A stretch of DNA of 64,000 nucleotides. Origin: Paenibacillus sp. Soil787 (GTDB lineage Bacteria; Bacillota; Bacilli; Paenibacillales; NBRC-103111). Made by a program: the position numbers and the translations under genes. This document shows, one piece after another, positions 8,147 to 17,607 of the stretch (its first letter is position 1; every line of letters begins with the position of its first letter). The notes below the pieces were generated by a model. The model saw nothing but the letters and a program-made list of their open reading frames with translations, did no database searches and was not told the DNA's origin. The DNA lies in assembly GCF_001429545.1 (NCBI RefSeq), contig NZ_LMSP01000034.1, positions 304,377 through 368,376 of the forward strand, written 5' to 3'.

Positions 8147-9991
8147 ATGTGCGGAATAACGGGTTGGATAGATTGGCGGAAAGACTTGACCGGGTACCCG
8201 TCCATTCTAGAAAATATGACGGAAACGCTCCATTTGCGTGGACCTGATGCTTCTGGTACTTGGATTTCACAGCATTGTGCCCTCGGCCATCGACGTCTTA
8301 GTGTAATGGATCCGGAAAACGGCGCTCAGCCCATGATACGGAAACAAGGAGACTACACGTATACGATCGTATATAATGGCGAACTCTATAACGCCCCTGA
8401 ACTCAAAAAGGAGCTAGAACTTCGTGGGCATCATTTCCGCACGACCTGTGATACAGAGGTGCTGCTTGTTGCCTTTATTGAATGGGGGAGAGCTTGTGTA
8501 GATCGACTTAATGGCATTTTCGCTTTCGCGGCCTGGAATGATCAGGAACAATCTCTTTATTTGGTCAGAGATCGGCTTGGTGTAAAGCCGCTTTTTTATT
8601 CTCATCAAAATAGTGTGCTTCTATTCGGCTCAGAGCCGAAAGCTATACTTGCACACCCCGACTTCCAAGCAGAGGTTGGTGCAGAAGGCTTGGCCGAAAT
8701 CTTCGCAGTAGGTCCAGCTCGTACACCTGGTCATGGGATTTATCGCAATATGTCAGAGCTCAAACCAGGACAATGCGCTGTTTTTGACCGCAATGGCTTA
8801 TCCATTCGTACGTATTGGAAGCTCGAAAGCCACCAGCACTCCGACGATATAGCTGCTACGGCATTGCAAGTTGGGCAACTGCTTAGCGATACGTCCCAGC
8901 GCCAACTTGTGTCTGATGTCCCCATCTGTACTCTTCTATCGGGTGGTCTTGATTCTAGTGCTCTTACGGCACTTGCCTCTGCTCATTACAAGGAAAGCAA
9001 GCAAGGCGCTCTGCATACTTTTTCCGTTGATTACAAAGATAATGACAAGCATTTTAAAGCCAACATCTTTCAGCCAAATTCAGATGCACCTTGGATTAAA
9101 CGGATGACGGAGCATTTAGGAACCGAGCATCACTATATTGAATTCGACACACCCGAGCTTGTGGAATCACTAAAAACAGCAGTATTTGCCCGCGATACAC
9201 CAGGAATGGCTGATGTGGATGGGTCTCTTTATTTATTTTGCCGTGAGATCAAAAAAGAAGCGACGGTTGCGATTTCCGGTGAAGCCGCTGACGAAATATT
9301 CGGCGGATATCCATGGTTCCACAACGAAGAAGCTTTGGCTGCGGGTACGTTCCCTTGGTCTTTGAAGCTAAACAATCGCGTCGACCTGCTGGCTCCTGAT
9401 CTTGTGGATTGGATCAAACCCGTCGAGTATGTCAGTAATCGATACCAGCAAGCGCTCAGCGAAGTACCGCGGTTAGCTGGGGAAACACAGCAGCAAAACC
9501 GTATGCGAGAAATGTCTTACTTAAACATTACCCGGTTCATGCCGACACTTCTCGATCGAAAGGATCGTATGAGTATGGCCGTCGGACTTGAAGTTCGCGT
9601 CCCATTCTGCGATCACCGTCTTGTCGAGTATGTCTGGAACATTCCTTGGGAAATCAAAACATCAGGTGATCGGGAGAAAGGTATTTTGCGCAAAGCGCTC
9701 AAAGGTGTTCTTCCTGAGGATGTGCTCACTCGCAAGAAGAGTCCTTATCCAAAAACTCACAACCCTAATTATTTAGCCGCTGTGAGAAAATGGGTGCTGG
9801 AAATTCTGGATGATCCCAGCTCACCCTTACTTCCTTTCATTGATGTTAAGAAAATCCGTGCACTTGCCAGCTCGGAGACGAATGACTTCGACCTTCCATG
9901 GTTTGGTCAGTTGATGACAGGTCCTCAACTATTCGCCTATTTGGCACAAGTGGATACATGGCTGCGTTCCTATAAAATTTCCATTCGATAA
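8147..9991 (+). CDS. asnB: Asparagine synthetase (glutamine-hydrolysing)
   Basis: It makes asparagine from aspartate, ATP and glutamine. Cys2 right after the initiator Met (MCGITGW) is the nucleophile of the class II glutaminase domain, which covers about residues 1-210 (LRGPDASG, YNGELYN, DTEVLL). The synthetase domain follows with the PP-loop LLSGGLDSSALTAL (about 264-277) and the later GEAADEIFGGYPW motif. At 614 residues it is full length. A strong GGAAAGGAAGGAA site precedes the ATG, and the gene stands alone. Confidence 0.95.
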   Translation: MCGITGWIDWRKDLTGYPSILENMTETLHLRGPDASGTWISQHCALGHRRLSVMDPENGAQPMIRKQGDYTYTIVYNGELYNAPELKKELELRGHHFRTTCDTEVLLVAFIEWGRACVDRLNGIFAFAAWNDQEQSLYLVRDRLGVKPLFYSHQNSVLLFGSEPKAILAHPDFQAEVGAEGLAEIFAVGPARTPGHGIYRNMSELKPGQCAVFDRNGLSIRTYWKLESHQHSDDIAATALQVGQLLSDTSQRQLVSDVPICTLLSGGLDSSALTALASAHYKESKQGALHTFSVDYKDNDKHFKANIFQPNSDAPWIKRMTEHLGTEHHYIEFDTPELVESLKTAVFARDTPGMADVDGSLYLFCREIKKEATVAISGEAADEIFGGYPWFHNEEALAAGTFPWSLKLNNRVDLLAPDLVDWIKPVEYVSNRYQQALSEVPRLAGETQQQNRMREMSYLNITRFMPTLLDRKDRMSMAVGLEVRVPFCDHRLVEYVWNIPWEIKTSGDREKGILRKALKGVLPEDVLTRKKSPYPKTHNPNYLAAVRKWVLEILDDPSSPLLPFIDVKKIRALASSETNDFDLPWFGQLMTGPQLFAYLAQVDTWLRSYKISIR

Positions 9992-10048
9992 CCAAGGATA
10001 AACAACTCCGTCGTCCTTCAGGTTCGAGCGCGTTTTTCTTATCTACTG

Positions 10049-10095
10049 AAAAAAACCTGCTATCCACGCCGATAAAGTGGAAGCAGGTTTTCTTT
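10049..10095. terminator. Shared terminator between asnB and rdgB
   Basis: Stem AACCTGCTATCCAC (10054-10066) with GTGGAAGCAGGTT (10077-10089), with A and T runs on both sides, serving the convergent genes. Confidence 0.85.
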
Positions 10096-10101
10096 ATGAT
10101 T

Positions 10102-10749
10102 TTAGCCGTTCTGATCAGGAAGTCTATCCAAAAACATACGCAAAGCTTTGGCTCGGTGGCTCATCTCATTCTTCTCTTCCATCGTTAATTCTGCCATCGT
10201 TCTCCCGAGAGCAGGGATATAAAATAAGGGATCATAGCCGAAGCCGCTTTCGCCACGTTCTTCCCCAATGATGTAACCACGGCAAGAATCCTCCGCTTCA
10301 ATCACTTCATTCGCTACAGGATCGATAAGCGTAAGCGCGCAAACAAAGGAAGCTTCGCTAAGAAGCTTTGGGTGCTCTTCATCGGCAGGCAATCCGTCTA
10401 GAGTATCTATCTCGCTTAATGCTTGCAGCAGCTTAGCATTATTGTCCGCATCCGTAGCATTCTCTCCAGCATACCTGGCTGAATAAACTCCCGGTTCACC
10501 GTTCAAGGCCGCTACACACAAACCGGAATCATCGGCAAGAACCGGCACATGGAGATGTGCCGAAATGATCTGCGCTTTAATCCGTGCATTTTCTGCAAAC
10601 GTCGTTCCGCTCTCCACGATTTCCGGAAGATCCGTATAGTCCGTTAAGCAGCGAACTTTGTAGCCTTTTGCTCCAAAAAGCTTCTCAAACTCTTTGACTT
10701 TGCCCTCGTTACGCGTTGCAATGACGACGAAATTACTTTGTAGCAGCAT
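10102..10749 (-). CDS. rdgB: XTP/dITP pyrophosphatase (RdgB/HAM1 family)
   Basis: House-cleaning enzyme that hydrolyses non-canonical purine triphosphates (XTP, dITP, ITP). Family motifs: VIATRNEGKVKEF at the N-terminus, LADDSGLCVAALNGEPGVYSAR (given here only as a landmark, residues about 70-91), and SGFGYDPLFYIP. The start MLLQSNF at 10749 is chosen because GAGGTG lies 6 bases upstream. The gene overlaps the end of rph, so the two are translationally linked, the same order as in Bacillus. Confidence 0.94.
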   Translation of the reverse strand: MLLQSNFVVIATRNEGKVKEFEKLFGAKGYKVRCLTDYTDLPEIVESGTTFAENARIKAQIISAHLHVPVLADDSGLCVAALNGEPGVYSARYAGENATDADNNAKLLQALSEIDTLDGLPADEEHPKLLSEASFVCALTLIDPVANEVIEAEDSCRGYIIGEERGESGFGYDPLFYIPALGRTMAELTMEEKNEMSHRAKALRMFLDRLPDQNG

Positions 10750-11491
10750 GATGTACACCTCGAATGCGATCAGCGATCGGGCCTAATACGTTAGATTGCT
10801 CTTCAATCATCGTATGGATGCCTGTTTCAGCAAGAGCGAGCAGTTCATCCAATTCTTTACGGGAAAAAGGAGCATCCTCGCCTGTTCCTTGGATTTCTAC
10901 GAATTGACCCTGCCCCGTCATCACGACGTTCATATCTACTTTCGCATGTGAATCTTCTTCATAATTCAGATCCAGCCGCGGTGTTTGGCCGATAACACCA
11001 ACACTCACAGAAGCCAGAAAATCGTTTATAGGGAATTTAGCTAATTTCTTGTCTGTCGCCAGCTTGTCGATGGCAAATGCCATAGCCACAAACGCACCGG
11101 TAATTGACGTAGTACGAGTCCCGCCATCCGCTTGAATAACATCGCAATCTAGAGTGATGGATCTTTCGCCTAATGCTTCCAAATTCACCACGGAACGAAG
11201 CGCACGTCCAATAAGCCGCTGAATCTCCATCGTTCGTCCACCAAGCTTACCTTTGGCAGCTTCACGCTGATTTCTAACCTGCGTAGCTCGAGGCAGCATC
11301 GAATATTCGGCTGTAACCCATCCTTTCCCTTGACCTTTCATAAAAGGTGGGACGCGTTCTTCAATCGTCGCTGTACAAATCACTTTGGTATCCCCGACCT
11401 CAATAAGCACCGAGCCTTCCGCGTGTTTTATATAATGAGGGGTTATTTTCATAGGTCGCAGTTCTTGATTCGTTCTTCCGCCAATTCTCAT
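10733..11491 (-). CDS. rph: RNase PH
   Basis: Phosphorolytic 3'-5' exoribonuclease that trims tRNA precursors. Landmarks are VICTATIEERVPPF, the AEYSMLPRAT segment, IGRALRSVV, LDCDVIQADGGTRTTSITGAFVA (about residues 112-134) and the phosphate-binding arginines. At 252 residues it is full length. GGAGGAGA precedes the ATG. It overlaps rdgB by 17 bp. Confidence 0.96.
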   Translation of the reverse strand: MRIGGRTNQELRPMKITPHYIKHAEGSVLIEVGDTKVICTATIEERVPPFMKGQGKGWVTAEYSMLPRATQVRNQREAAKGKLGGRTMEIQRLIGRALRSVVNLEALGERSITLDCDVIQADGGTRTTSITGAFVAMAFAIDKLATDKKLAKFPINDFLASVSVGVIGQTPRLDLNYEEDSHAKVDMNVVMTGQGQFVEIQGTGEDAPFSRKELDELLALAETGIHTMIEEQSNVLGPIADRIRGVHHAATK

Positions 11492-11890
11492 AAATGTTAT
11501 TCTCCTCCTGTTGCTTCCATCAGAAGCTTGTTCCTACGCCCATTGTAATGTAGTGTAGTGCTTTTGTAAAAAAAATAGGTTATAAACCCAAAGTTTTAGC
11601 ATTATCATTCCCATTTTTGGGAAAAACCTGCGTTTTTCAATCCTCATGAGTAAATAAGAATAGTGACCGGCAGTATACTCCATTAAGTCATCACGTTGCA
11701 TTTTGGAAGTCAAACTGAACAAAATAAAAATTCTACAAAGTACCAGCTTTCCCTTTAAGGACCATCAATTTGCCACAAAATCGCATAAGAAGCTGATAGT
11801 ACTCCATATATTAATACAATTAATTAGTTTAAACAATCAAATTGAGCCCTCCTATGAAATAAGATATCTTGGCATTTATCCTTCTTTACA

Positions 11891-11910
11891 TAACCCCCAT
11901 GGGGGGATAT
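11891..11910. promoter_or_regulatory. G/C-tract palindrome before the ABC exporter gene
   Basis: CCCCCATGGGGG (11894-11905) in an AT-rich flank about 50 bp before the exporter start. The CCCCC...GGGGG core with AT arms resembles the operators of CsoR/RcnR-family repressors, and such a repressor is encoded at 19193. The link is inference. The remaining gap from 11492 to 11957 shows no gene I can support. Confidence 0.4.
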
Positions 11911-11957
11911 CATAAAAGAGATTCTACGCTTGTATGTCTTACATAAGGAGTATCATA

Positions 11958-13709
11958 ATGTCTAGTTTTAAGATCTATTTCAAATTTATCAAACCGTACT
12001 GGAAACTTGTTATAATCACTATTCTCATTGGTATGGTGAAATTCGGAATTCCGCTGACCTTGCCTTTAATTTTGAAATATATCGTTGATGATTTATTATT
12101 AAGTCCCATTTCTTCCGTTGAGAAGACGCAAAAACTGATTGAGGTGCTTCTAGGTGCTTTTGTCCTGTTTGTTATCATAAGGGCTCCTATTGAATATCTG
12201 CGACAATATTTTGCACAACTGACAACCAGTCGTATCCTTTACGATTTGCGTAGCCATCTGTATTCACATATTCAAAAGCTGTCCTTACGCTATTATCAAA
12301 ATCATAAAACAGGCGAAATTATTTCTCGATTGATTAATGATGCAGAGCAAACGAAAAACATAGTCGAAACAGGATTAATGAATGTGTGGATAGATTTATT
12401 TACGCTAACAATCGCCATCGGGTTTATGATTCATATGGACTTTTGGCTGACTATTGTTGCTATTGCTGTATTTCCCTTTTATGCCTTCTCGGTAAAAAAG
12501 TTATATAAAAAGCTTAGAACACTAACAAAAGCTCGTTCTCAAGCCCTTGCGGAAATGCAAGGATATTTATATGAACGTGTAAATGGAATGCCGGTTATTA
12601 AAAGCTTTACTTTAGAAGCGGTTGAGAAAGTTAGATTTGGAGAAAGAAATAATAAATTTCTTGATCGTGCACTTGCTCTAACGAAATGGAATGCTGTAAC
12701 GAACTCCATTATTAATACACTAACAGATATTGCCCCATTGCTTGTATTAGCTTATGGTGGCTATCAAGTTATCCAAGGCAACTTAACTGTAGGGGCATTT
12801 ATAGCCTTCTTTGCCTTTCTGGATCGTTTGTACAATCCGCTTCGACGTTTAATTAATTCTTCAACTGAACTAACTCAGGCAAGCGCATCTTTAGACCGGG
12901 TAATTGAACTAATGAATGAGCCTTATGACATTGTTGACTCACCTAGTGCGATACCTCTTCAACGAATAAAAGGGAAAATAGATTTTGAAAATGTTTGTTT
13001 TAGATACGATCAAGCATCTGATTGGGTATTAAAAAACATTCAACTTAGTATTCAATCCGGTGAAACAATAGCCTTTGTAGGGATGAGCGGCGGTGGAAAA
13101 TCATCGCTAATCAGCCTGCTCCCTCGTTTTTACGATATTCAGGAAGGGAGTATTCTGATTGATCATACAGACATTAAGGACATTACAATAAAGAGCCTAC
13201 GCGATCAAATAGGAATGGTGTTACAGGATAACATTTTGTTTAGCGGAACGGTTCGAGAAAACATATTGTTTGGTAAACCGGATGCTGCGGAAGATGAGAT
13301 TATACATGCAGCAGAAGCGGCTAACGCACATGATTTTATATTGAACCTGCCTGGCGGGTATGACACAGAGATTGGCGAGCGTGGAGTAAAGTTATCAGGC
13401 GGACAGAAGCAGCGCATTGCTATAGCAAGAGTCTTTCTTAAAGATCCGAGCATTTTAGTTCTGGATGAAGCAACATCTGCCCTTGATTTAGAATCGGAAC
13501 ATTTGATTCAAGAATCTCTAGCAAAATTAGCGAAAGACAGAACCACTTTGATTGTTGCGCATCGACTTTCTACCATTACCCATGCGGACCAGATTGTTCT
13601 CATTGAGAATGGTCAGATCAAAGAAAAAGGAACGCATGAGCAGCTAATGAAGGAAGGCGGGGCTTATTTCCGATTGTTTAATGTACAAAATTTAAGCGGA
13701 GCCGATTAA
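11958..13709 (+). CDS. ABC-type exporter half-transporter (MsbA/BmrA type)
   Basis: A 583-residue fused permease-ATPase. Six membrane segments fill the first ~310 residues. The nucleotide-binding domain follows with Walker A GMSGGGKSSLI, Q-loop VLQDNILFSG, signature LSGGQKQR, Walker B ILVLDEATSALD and the switch His in LIVAHRLSTI. It should work as a homodimer exporting lipids, drugs or peptides. The ATG at 11958 has AAGGAG 7 bases upstream and is preferred to a start 24 bases earlier. The DUF1259 gene follows about 100 bp downstream. Confidence 0.92.
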   Translation: MSSFKIYFKFIKPYWKLVIITILIGMVKFGIPLTLPLILKYIVDDLLLSPISSVEKTQKLIEVLLGAFVLFVIIRAPIEYLRQYFAQLTTSRILYDLRSHLYSHIQKLSLRYYQNHKTGEIISRLINDAEQTKNIVETGLMNVWIDLFTLTIAIGFMIHMDFWLTIVAIAVFPFYAFSVKKLYKKLRTLTKARSQALAEMQGYLYERVNGMPVIKSFTLEAVEKVRFGERNNKFLDRALALTKWNAVTNSIINTLTDIAPLLVLAYGGYQVIQGNLTVGAFIAFFAFLDRLYNPLRRLINSSTELTQASASLDRVIELMNEPYDIVDSPSAIPLQRIKGKIDFENVCFRYDQASDWVLKNIQLSIQSGETIAFVGMSGGGKSSLISLLPRFYDIQEGSILIDHTDIKDITIKSLRDQIGMVLQDNILFSGTVRENILFGKPDAAEDEIIHAAEAANAHDFILNLPGGYDTEIGERGVKLSGGQKQRIAIARVFLKDPSILVLDEATSALDLESEHLIQESLAKLAKDRTTLIVAHRLSTITHADQIVLIENGQIKEKGTHEQLMKEGGAYFRLFNVQNLSGAD

Positions 13710-13810
13710 TGTTATCGCAAGCATGGTATAACTATTCCATTCTAAGTAAAGGATATGTTGCTATAGACTATGTGGAATAAAAGCCCATTTGTATATAAGG
13801 GAGGTTTTTC

Positions 13811-14743
13811 ATGAAAAGACGGGGTGTGTTTATAAGTATTGCAATCGTTATAATCGTGGTGACTACGTCGCTGACTATCATGAATAAAAAGTCCTCCGGA
13901 AAATTCGCAGCAGCAAGCGGTGCAGATGAACATGAATCAAAATCAGCAGATTGGAAGCCTATTGAGCAGATCTTTAATCGAAAAGGCACCTTAGATAACT
14001 CTGTGTTTAAGGTTACCTTCCCGAGGGAAGATCTTAAAGTAACCGTCGGAGAAGTTCTTGTTGAACCTGATCTTGCATTAACTTCCTGGATCGCTTTTCA
14101 ACCAGTCAAAGGACGTACGATGATGATGGGAGATCTTGTTCTGCTGCACCAAGAACTGCCTTCCGTATTATCTCAACTAACAAAAACGAATATAGAAGTG
14201 ACGGCCATCCACAATCATCTAACAATGGAATCCCCGCCCATCATTTATGTGCATTTTGAGGGTATGGGCAACGCCGCCGATATGGCGGAGCAAATGAAGT
14301 CTGTTTTATCCGTTACAAACACTCCGCTTACTACTTCACCACCGGCACAGACAAAATCTCGAGAATGGTCCAAGGTGGAAAATATATTGACTAAAAAAGG
14401 AACGGCAAAAGGAAACTTAATTGGATTTTCCATTCCTCGGGAGGAAAACATTCATGAAATGGATACCAATATTCGCCCAGCTATGGGAGTAGCGACCGCA
14501 ATCAATTTTCAAGCGGTTGGAGATAAAGCAGCGACAACAGGTGATTTTGTCCTAATTGCTGATGAGGTCCCCGCAATACAACGCACCTTAACTGAGAATG
14601 GAATAAGGGTGACTGCGATTCATAACCATATGCTTCATGAGTCGCCAAAGTTGATCTTTTTGCATTTTTGGGGCTATGGAGATCCGGAAAAATTGGCAAA
14701 AGGCCTCAAAGCAGCAATAGATAAAACGAATGTTAAAAAGTAA
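13811..14743 (+). CDS. DUF1259 (LppY/LpqO-type) protein with two repeats
   Basis: A 310-residue exported or membrane-anchored protein. The N-terminus (KRRGVFISIAIVIIVVTT) is a signal or anchor segment. Two related domains follow, at about residues 52-170 and 190-305. Each holds KKGT/RKGT, (F)xVxxPREDL-like, MMGDLVLLHQE or TTGDFVLIADE, and the sequence VTAIHNHLTMESPP or VTAIHNHMLHESPK. These are hallmarks of DUF1259, whose function is unknown. GGGAGG lies upstream of the ATG. It may act with the ABC exporter just before it. Confidence 0.85.
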   Translation: MKRRGVFISIAIVIIVVTTSLTIMNKKSSGKFAAASGADEHESKSADWKPIEQIFNRKGTLDNSVFKVTFPREDLKVTVGEVLVEPDLALTSWIAFQPVKGRTMMMGDLVLLHQELPSVLSQLTKTNIEVTAIHNHLTMESPPIIYVHFEGMGNAADMAEQMKSVLSVTNTPLTTSPPAQTKSREWSKVENILTKKGTAKGNLIGFSIPREENIHEMDTNIRPAMGVATAINFQAVGDKAATTGDFVLIADEVPAIQRTLTENGIRVTAIHNHMLHESPKLIFLHFWGYGDPEKLAKGLKAAIDKTNVKK

Positions 14744-14769
14744 TAAGATTGAAAGGCTGATATACGTGT

Positions 14770-14822
14770 AAAAACAGGTCACCGAGTGGTTATTCTACCA
14801 CCGGCTGACCTGTTCTTTTTAT
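14770..14822 (+). terminator. Terminator after the DUF1259 gene
   Basis: Long stem AACAGGTCA.CGAGTGGT / ACCACCGGCTGACCTGTT ending in TCTTTTT. It could also stop the minus-strand ABC operon coming from the right. Confidence 0.85.
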
Positions 14823-14854
14823 AGGAATTACTACCCTCTAATTAGAAAAAAGAA

Positions 14855-14977
14855 TCAGCCTCCATGCAATCTTTTCAAAATGCCAACAAGGTCGATATTA
14901 TTACCAGCAACAATTAAACCCACGATAACGGCTATAATTCCAGTGATAATAACTGAGATAATAATTTTTTTACTCAT
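14855..14977 (-). CDS. Small single-pass membrane peptide, 40 residues
   Basis: ATG at 14977 with GGAGG 7 bases upstream. The sequence starts MSKKIIISVIITGIIAVIVG, a membrane helix with positive N-terminus (so probably cytoplasmic N-terminus), and ends DLVGILKRLHGG. It lies at the end of the minus-strand ABC transporter operon and has a partner of similar build at 15062-15163. No family recognised. Confidence 0.6.
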   Translation of the reverse strand: MSKKIIISVIITGIIAVIVGLIVAGNNIDLVGILKRLHGG

Positions 14978-15061
14978 ACATATACCTCCACAAATAATTG
15001 TAGCTTTCTAAATAAACATGCCATATAGTCGCTAGTCAACAGTATCGACAAAATGTTGATT

Positions 15062-15163
15062 TTAAGGCTTACGAATGCCAAATGGGTCAAGCGTATGAAG
15101 GGTAAAACCTACAGCAGCGATAACAATAATTACAATCAAAGTAATCTTAATCGTTTTTCTCAT
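15062..15163 (-). CDS. Small single-pass membrane peptide, 33 residues
   Basis: ATG at 15163 with GAAGGGAAG about 6 bases upstream, 32 bases after the permease stop. It begins MRKTIKITLIVIIVIAAVGF and ends LDPFGIRKP. The Lys/Arg-rich start followed by one hydrophobic helix parallels the 40-residue peptide downstream. Possibly accessory subunits or regulators of the MacB-type transporter; this is inference from position. Confidence 0.55.
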   Translation of the reverse strand: MRKTIKITLIVIIVIAAVGFTLHTLDPFGIRKP

Positions 15164-15195
15164 ATACATACTTCCCTTCTAAGATATTAACCAAT

Positions 15196-17607
15196 TTATA
15201 CGTGAGCGAGTGTTTCCCGGATGGTCAGTCGCGATGCCTGCCAAGCTGGATACGCACTTGCTGAAATGGACCCGAGAACGATAATCGTTAGCCAAATAGC
15301 AACGGCCATGGGCGACAAAACCAAAGGTAGCGGTGACTTAAATGCTAAATTTCCGATGAGTTTACCGACGTATAAGGAAAGAGGGAGCGAAAGCACAATA
15401 GCGACAGTCCAGCTCATAATACCGATGAAAACCCCTTCGCTTATAACGTTACGTAATACCGTACTCGATTTACCGCCAATGGTACGCATGATGCCGAATT
15501 CGCGGGTACGCTCCACTACATTGATGGCCATGGTAGACATGAGGCCAAGACCGCCGACAACGGCCATCAGCACAGCCATGATAATCAATGCGAAGATGAG
15601 AATATAAACGTGACCATTAAGGGCTGAGTCCAGTCTCGTCTCAGAGATGTCAACTTTCATACTTACGTTTTCTTTCTCAAATGTACGTTCAATTTCTTTG
15701 GTAACGGAACTTATTGTCTTCGTGTCGTGATTATTCGTGACAATACGCAGGGTATTCGTTTGCCCCGATTTGCCAATTATTTTGGCAAATGCATCCGGAG
15801 ATACGTAGGCTGATGCCGGCGTTATGATTTCTCTCGCAATGCCAACTACATGCAAAATGACAGGACTTCCATTTGCGGTCAAGTTGATGAGATCCCCAAC
15901 CTTAATAGTGGGAAATAACGCATGCGCCGTATGATTAAGTACCACTGCATCGGTATCGCCCGGTTGAAGCCAGCGTCCGCTTTGTTGTGTTAAATGGACC
16001 ATTTTGCTATCCGCAGGAACCGAACGAATGTTAAAGCTGCCATGTCCCCCATCAGGATAAGTTCTAACGACTTCCAAACCATCCGAACGATTTGCAGCGG
16101 CAGGCACTATATTCCATGTCTCTACTTGTTGAACGCCAGGAACACTTGCGACGATAGCTAAGACTTTCTCTTCTGCTTCTGGACGATTCAGACGAATTTC
16201 AAGATCGTAATGGCGATCAGACGCTGCATCGGAAAGATTTTGTTCCCATGCAGTTTTTAGGTTTAAGCTTGTCATGAACATTCCACCGGCGGCAGCTAGT
16301 AAGCTAAGCGTGAGCAACAAGCGAGCTCTGCGTCGGAAAGTATTGCGTAAAGCCAATATCAGAGTGCGATCCAATCCGCGTATTTTCCCGAGCCAAGCAT
16401 CCAACCGACGAGAGCCGAATTTCTTCTTGCTTGTGCCGAAATCGTTGATCGCTTCACGAACAGTGGTCCGTGTGGCTTTGGAGATCGGGATTAGGGCGAC
16501 GAAGAATGGCACAAGAACCCCAATGAACAACTGTACGATGTAAACCCAGCTAGGAATAGCCTCACTATATAATGTGAAATTCAGCAGTTGAGCCACCACC
16601 CTTGCAAAAAAGCGTCCTAAAGCAATACTTAGCGGTAAGCCGATCATAACCGCCACGATACCAACCAGTACAATCAATACAAGATATAGGCTGGCTATTT
16701 GGACTGATCGTGCACCAATCGCTTTCATCACGCCGATTTGGCGAACCTGTTGAGCCAATAAACCACCGACCATTGTTGCAGTTAGAATGGCACTTAGAGC
16801 GAGTGTCAGTAAGCTAAAGATGAGCATCATGACTAGAATTGAATTCATCTGATTCTGATGCGGATGTTTGCCTGGAGGTGGTATGCGTATCTCTTTAACC
16901 GTATTTCCCTGTTGTTTCAACCAACCGGATAGTTCGCTGACTGTTCGTTCGATCGAGGTCACATTGAGCGGCTGATCCTTCACAATGATTTTTAAGATGT
17001 TTAATGTACCGCTTTCGCCTAACAAGACCAACGTTGAAGGGGTAATATATCCATACACGGTCTGCTCCTGCCCAGCAGGGGCTAAGCCCGGATCGTGCAC
17101 AAGTCCGGATATGCTAACTTGACGTTTTGGACCGTTGGGGGTTTGAACTCTCAGTGATTCGCCTACTTTGGCATTTACAAGCGGCAGTGCTTCTCGTTCC
17201 AATAAAATGGAACCATCCGGCGGAGGCCAAGCGCCAGATTCAGGTCGGAACGTATTGATACGAATCGCATTGAAGTCTTTCACGACGAACAACAGAAGCG
17301 GCATCCACTCGTTTGGTTTGACCTCGATCCTCGCTACAAGCGTAGAACTTGCTTCAGCATCTGCGATTTCGGGACGAAGTCGAACGGCATCGACCAATGA
17401 ATCACTGACCTTATCCATTTCCAATAAAGCGGAAGCTGGATTCGTATCCAGATAGTTTCGGCTAATTTCACGGGTGAGAATGGTATAAGCACTCAATATG
17501 GTTCCAACGCCTAATATACCGACAGCGATTGCGAGAACCATCATCATCATGCGGCCTTTCGCTGTTCGAAGATCGCTCAGCAATTTCTTCCAACGTGGGC
17601 TAATCAT
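15196..17607 (-). CDS. ABC transporter permease, FtsX/MacB type, two FtsX domains
   Basis: An 803-residue integral membrane protein. An N-terminal membrane segment and a large extracytoplasmic domain are followed by the first FtsX block (about 260-380) with the IGVMKAIGA motif. A second anchor near residue 430, a second outer domain, and a final FtsX block (EFGIMRTIGGKSS) follow. This double layout is typical of large MacB-like permeases that act in envelope stress or antimicrobial export without moving substrate through a channel. Its start overlaps the ATPase stop by 4 bp, so the two form one operon. Confidence 0.9.
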   Translation of the reverse strand: MISPRWKKLLSDLRTAKGRMMMMVLAIAVGILGVGTILSAYTILTREISRNYLDTNPASALLEMDKVSDSLVDAVRLRPEIADAEASSTLVARIEVKPNEWMPLLLFVVKDFNAIRINTFRPESGAWPPPDGSILLEREALPLVNAKVGESLRVQTPNGPKRQVSISGLVHDPGLAPAGQEQTVYGYITPSTLVLLGESGTLNILKIIVKDQPLNVTSIERTVSELSGWLKQQGNTVKEIRIPPPGKHPHQNQMNSILVMMLIFSLLTLALSAILTATMVGGLLAQQVRQIGVMKAIGARSVQIASLYLVLIVLVGIVAVMIGLPLSIALGRFFARVVAQLLNFTLYSEAIPSWVYIVQLFIGVLVPFFVALIPISKATRTTVREAINDFGTSKKKFGSRRLDAWLGKIRGLDRTLILALRNTFRRRARLLLTLSLLAAAGGMFMTSLNLKTAWEQNLSDAASDRHYDLEIRLNRPEAEEKVLAIVASVPGVQQVETWNIVPAAANRSDGLEVVRTYPDGGHGSFNIRSVPADSKMVHLTQQSGRWLQPGDTDAVVLNHTAHALFPTIKVGDLINLTANGSPVILHVVGIAREIITPASAYVSPDAFAKIIGKSGQTNTLRIVTNNHDTKTISSVTKEIERTFEKENVSMKVDISETRLDSALNGHVYILIFALIIMAVLMAVVGGLGLMSTMAINVVERTREFGIMRTIGGKSSTVLRNVISEGVFIGIMSWTVAIVLSLPLSLYVGKLIGNLAFKSPLPLVLSPMAVAIWLTIIVLGSISASAYPAWQASRLTIRETLAHV

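Noticed and set aside
11534..11915. Small frames in the gap between rph and the ABC exporter
   Set aside because: No ribosome sites, no protein-like pattern; the gap seems to be promoter DNA only.
13742..13989. Minus-strand frames at the start of the DUF1259 gene
   Set aside because: They are antisense to a clear signal peptide and have no ribosome site.
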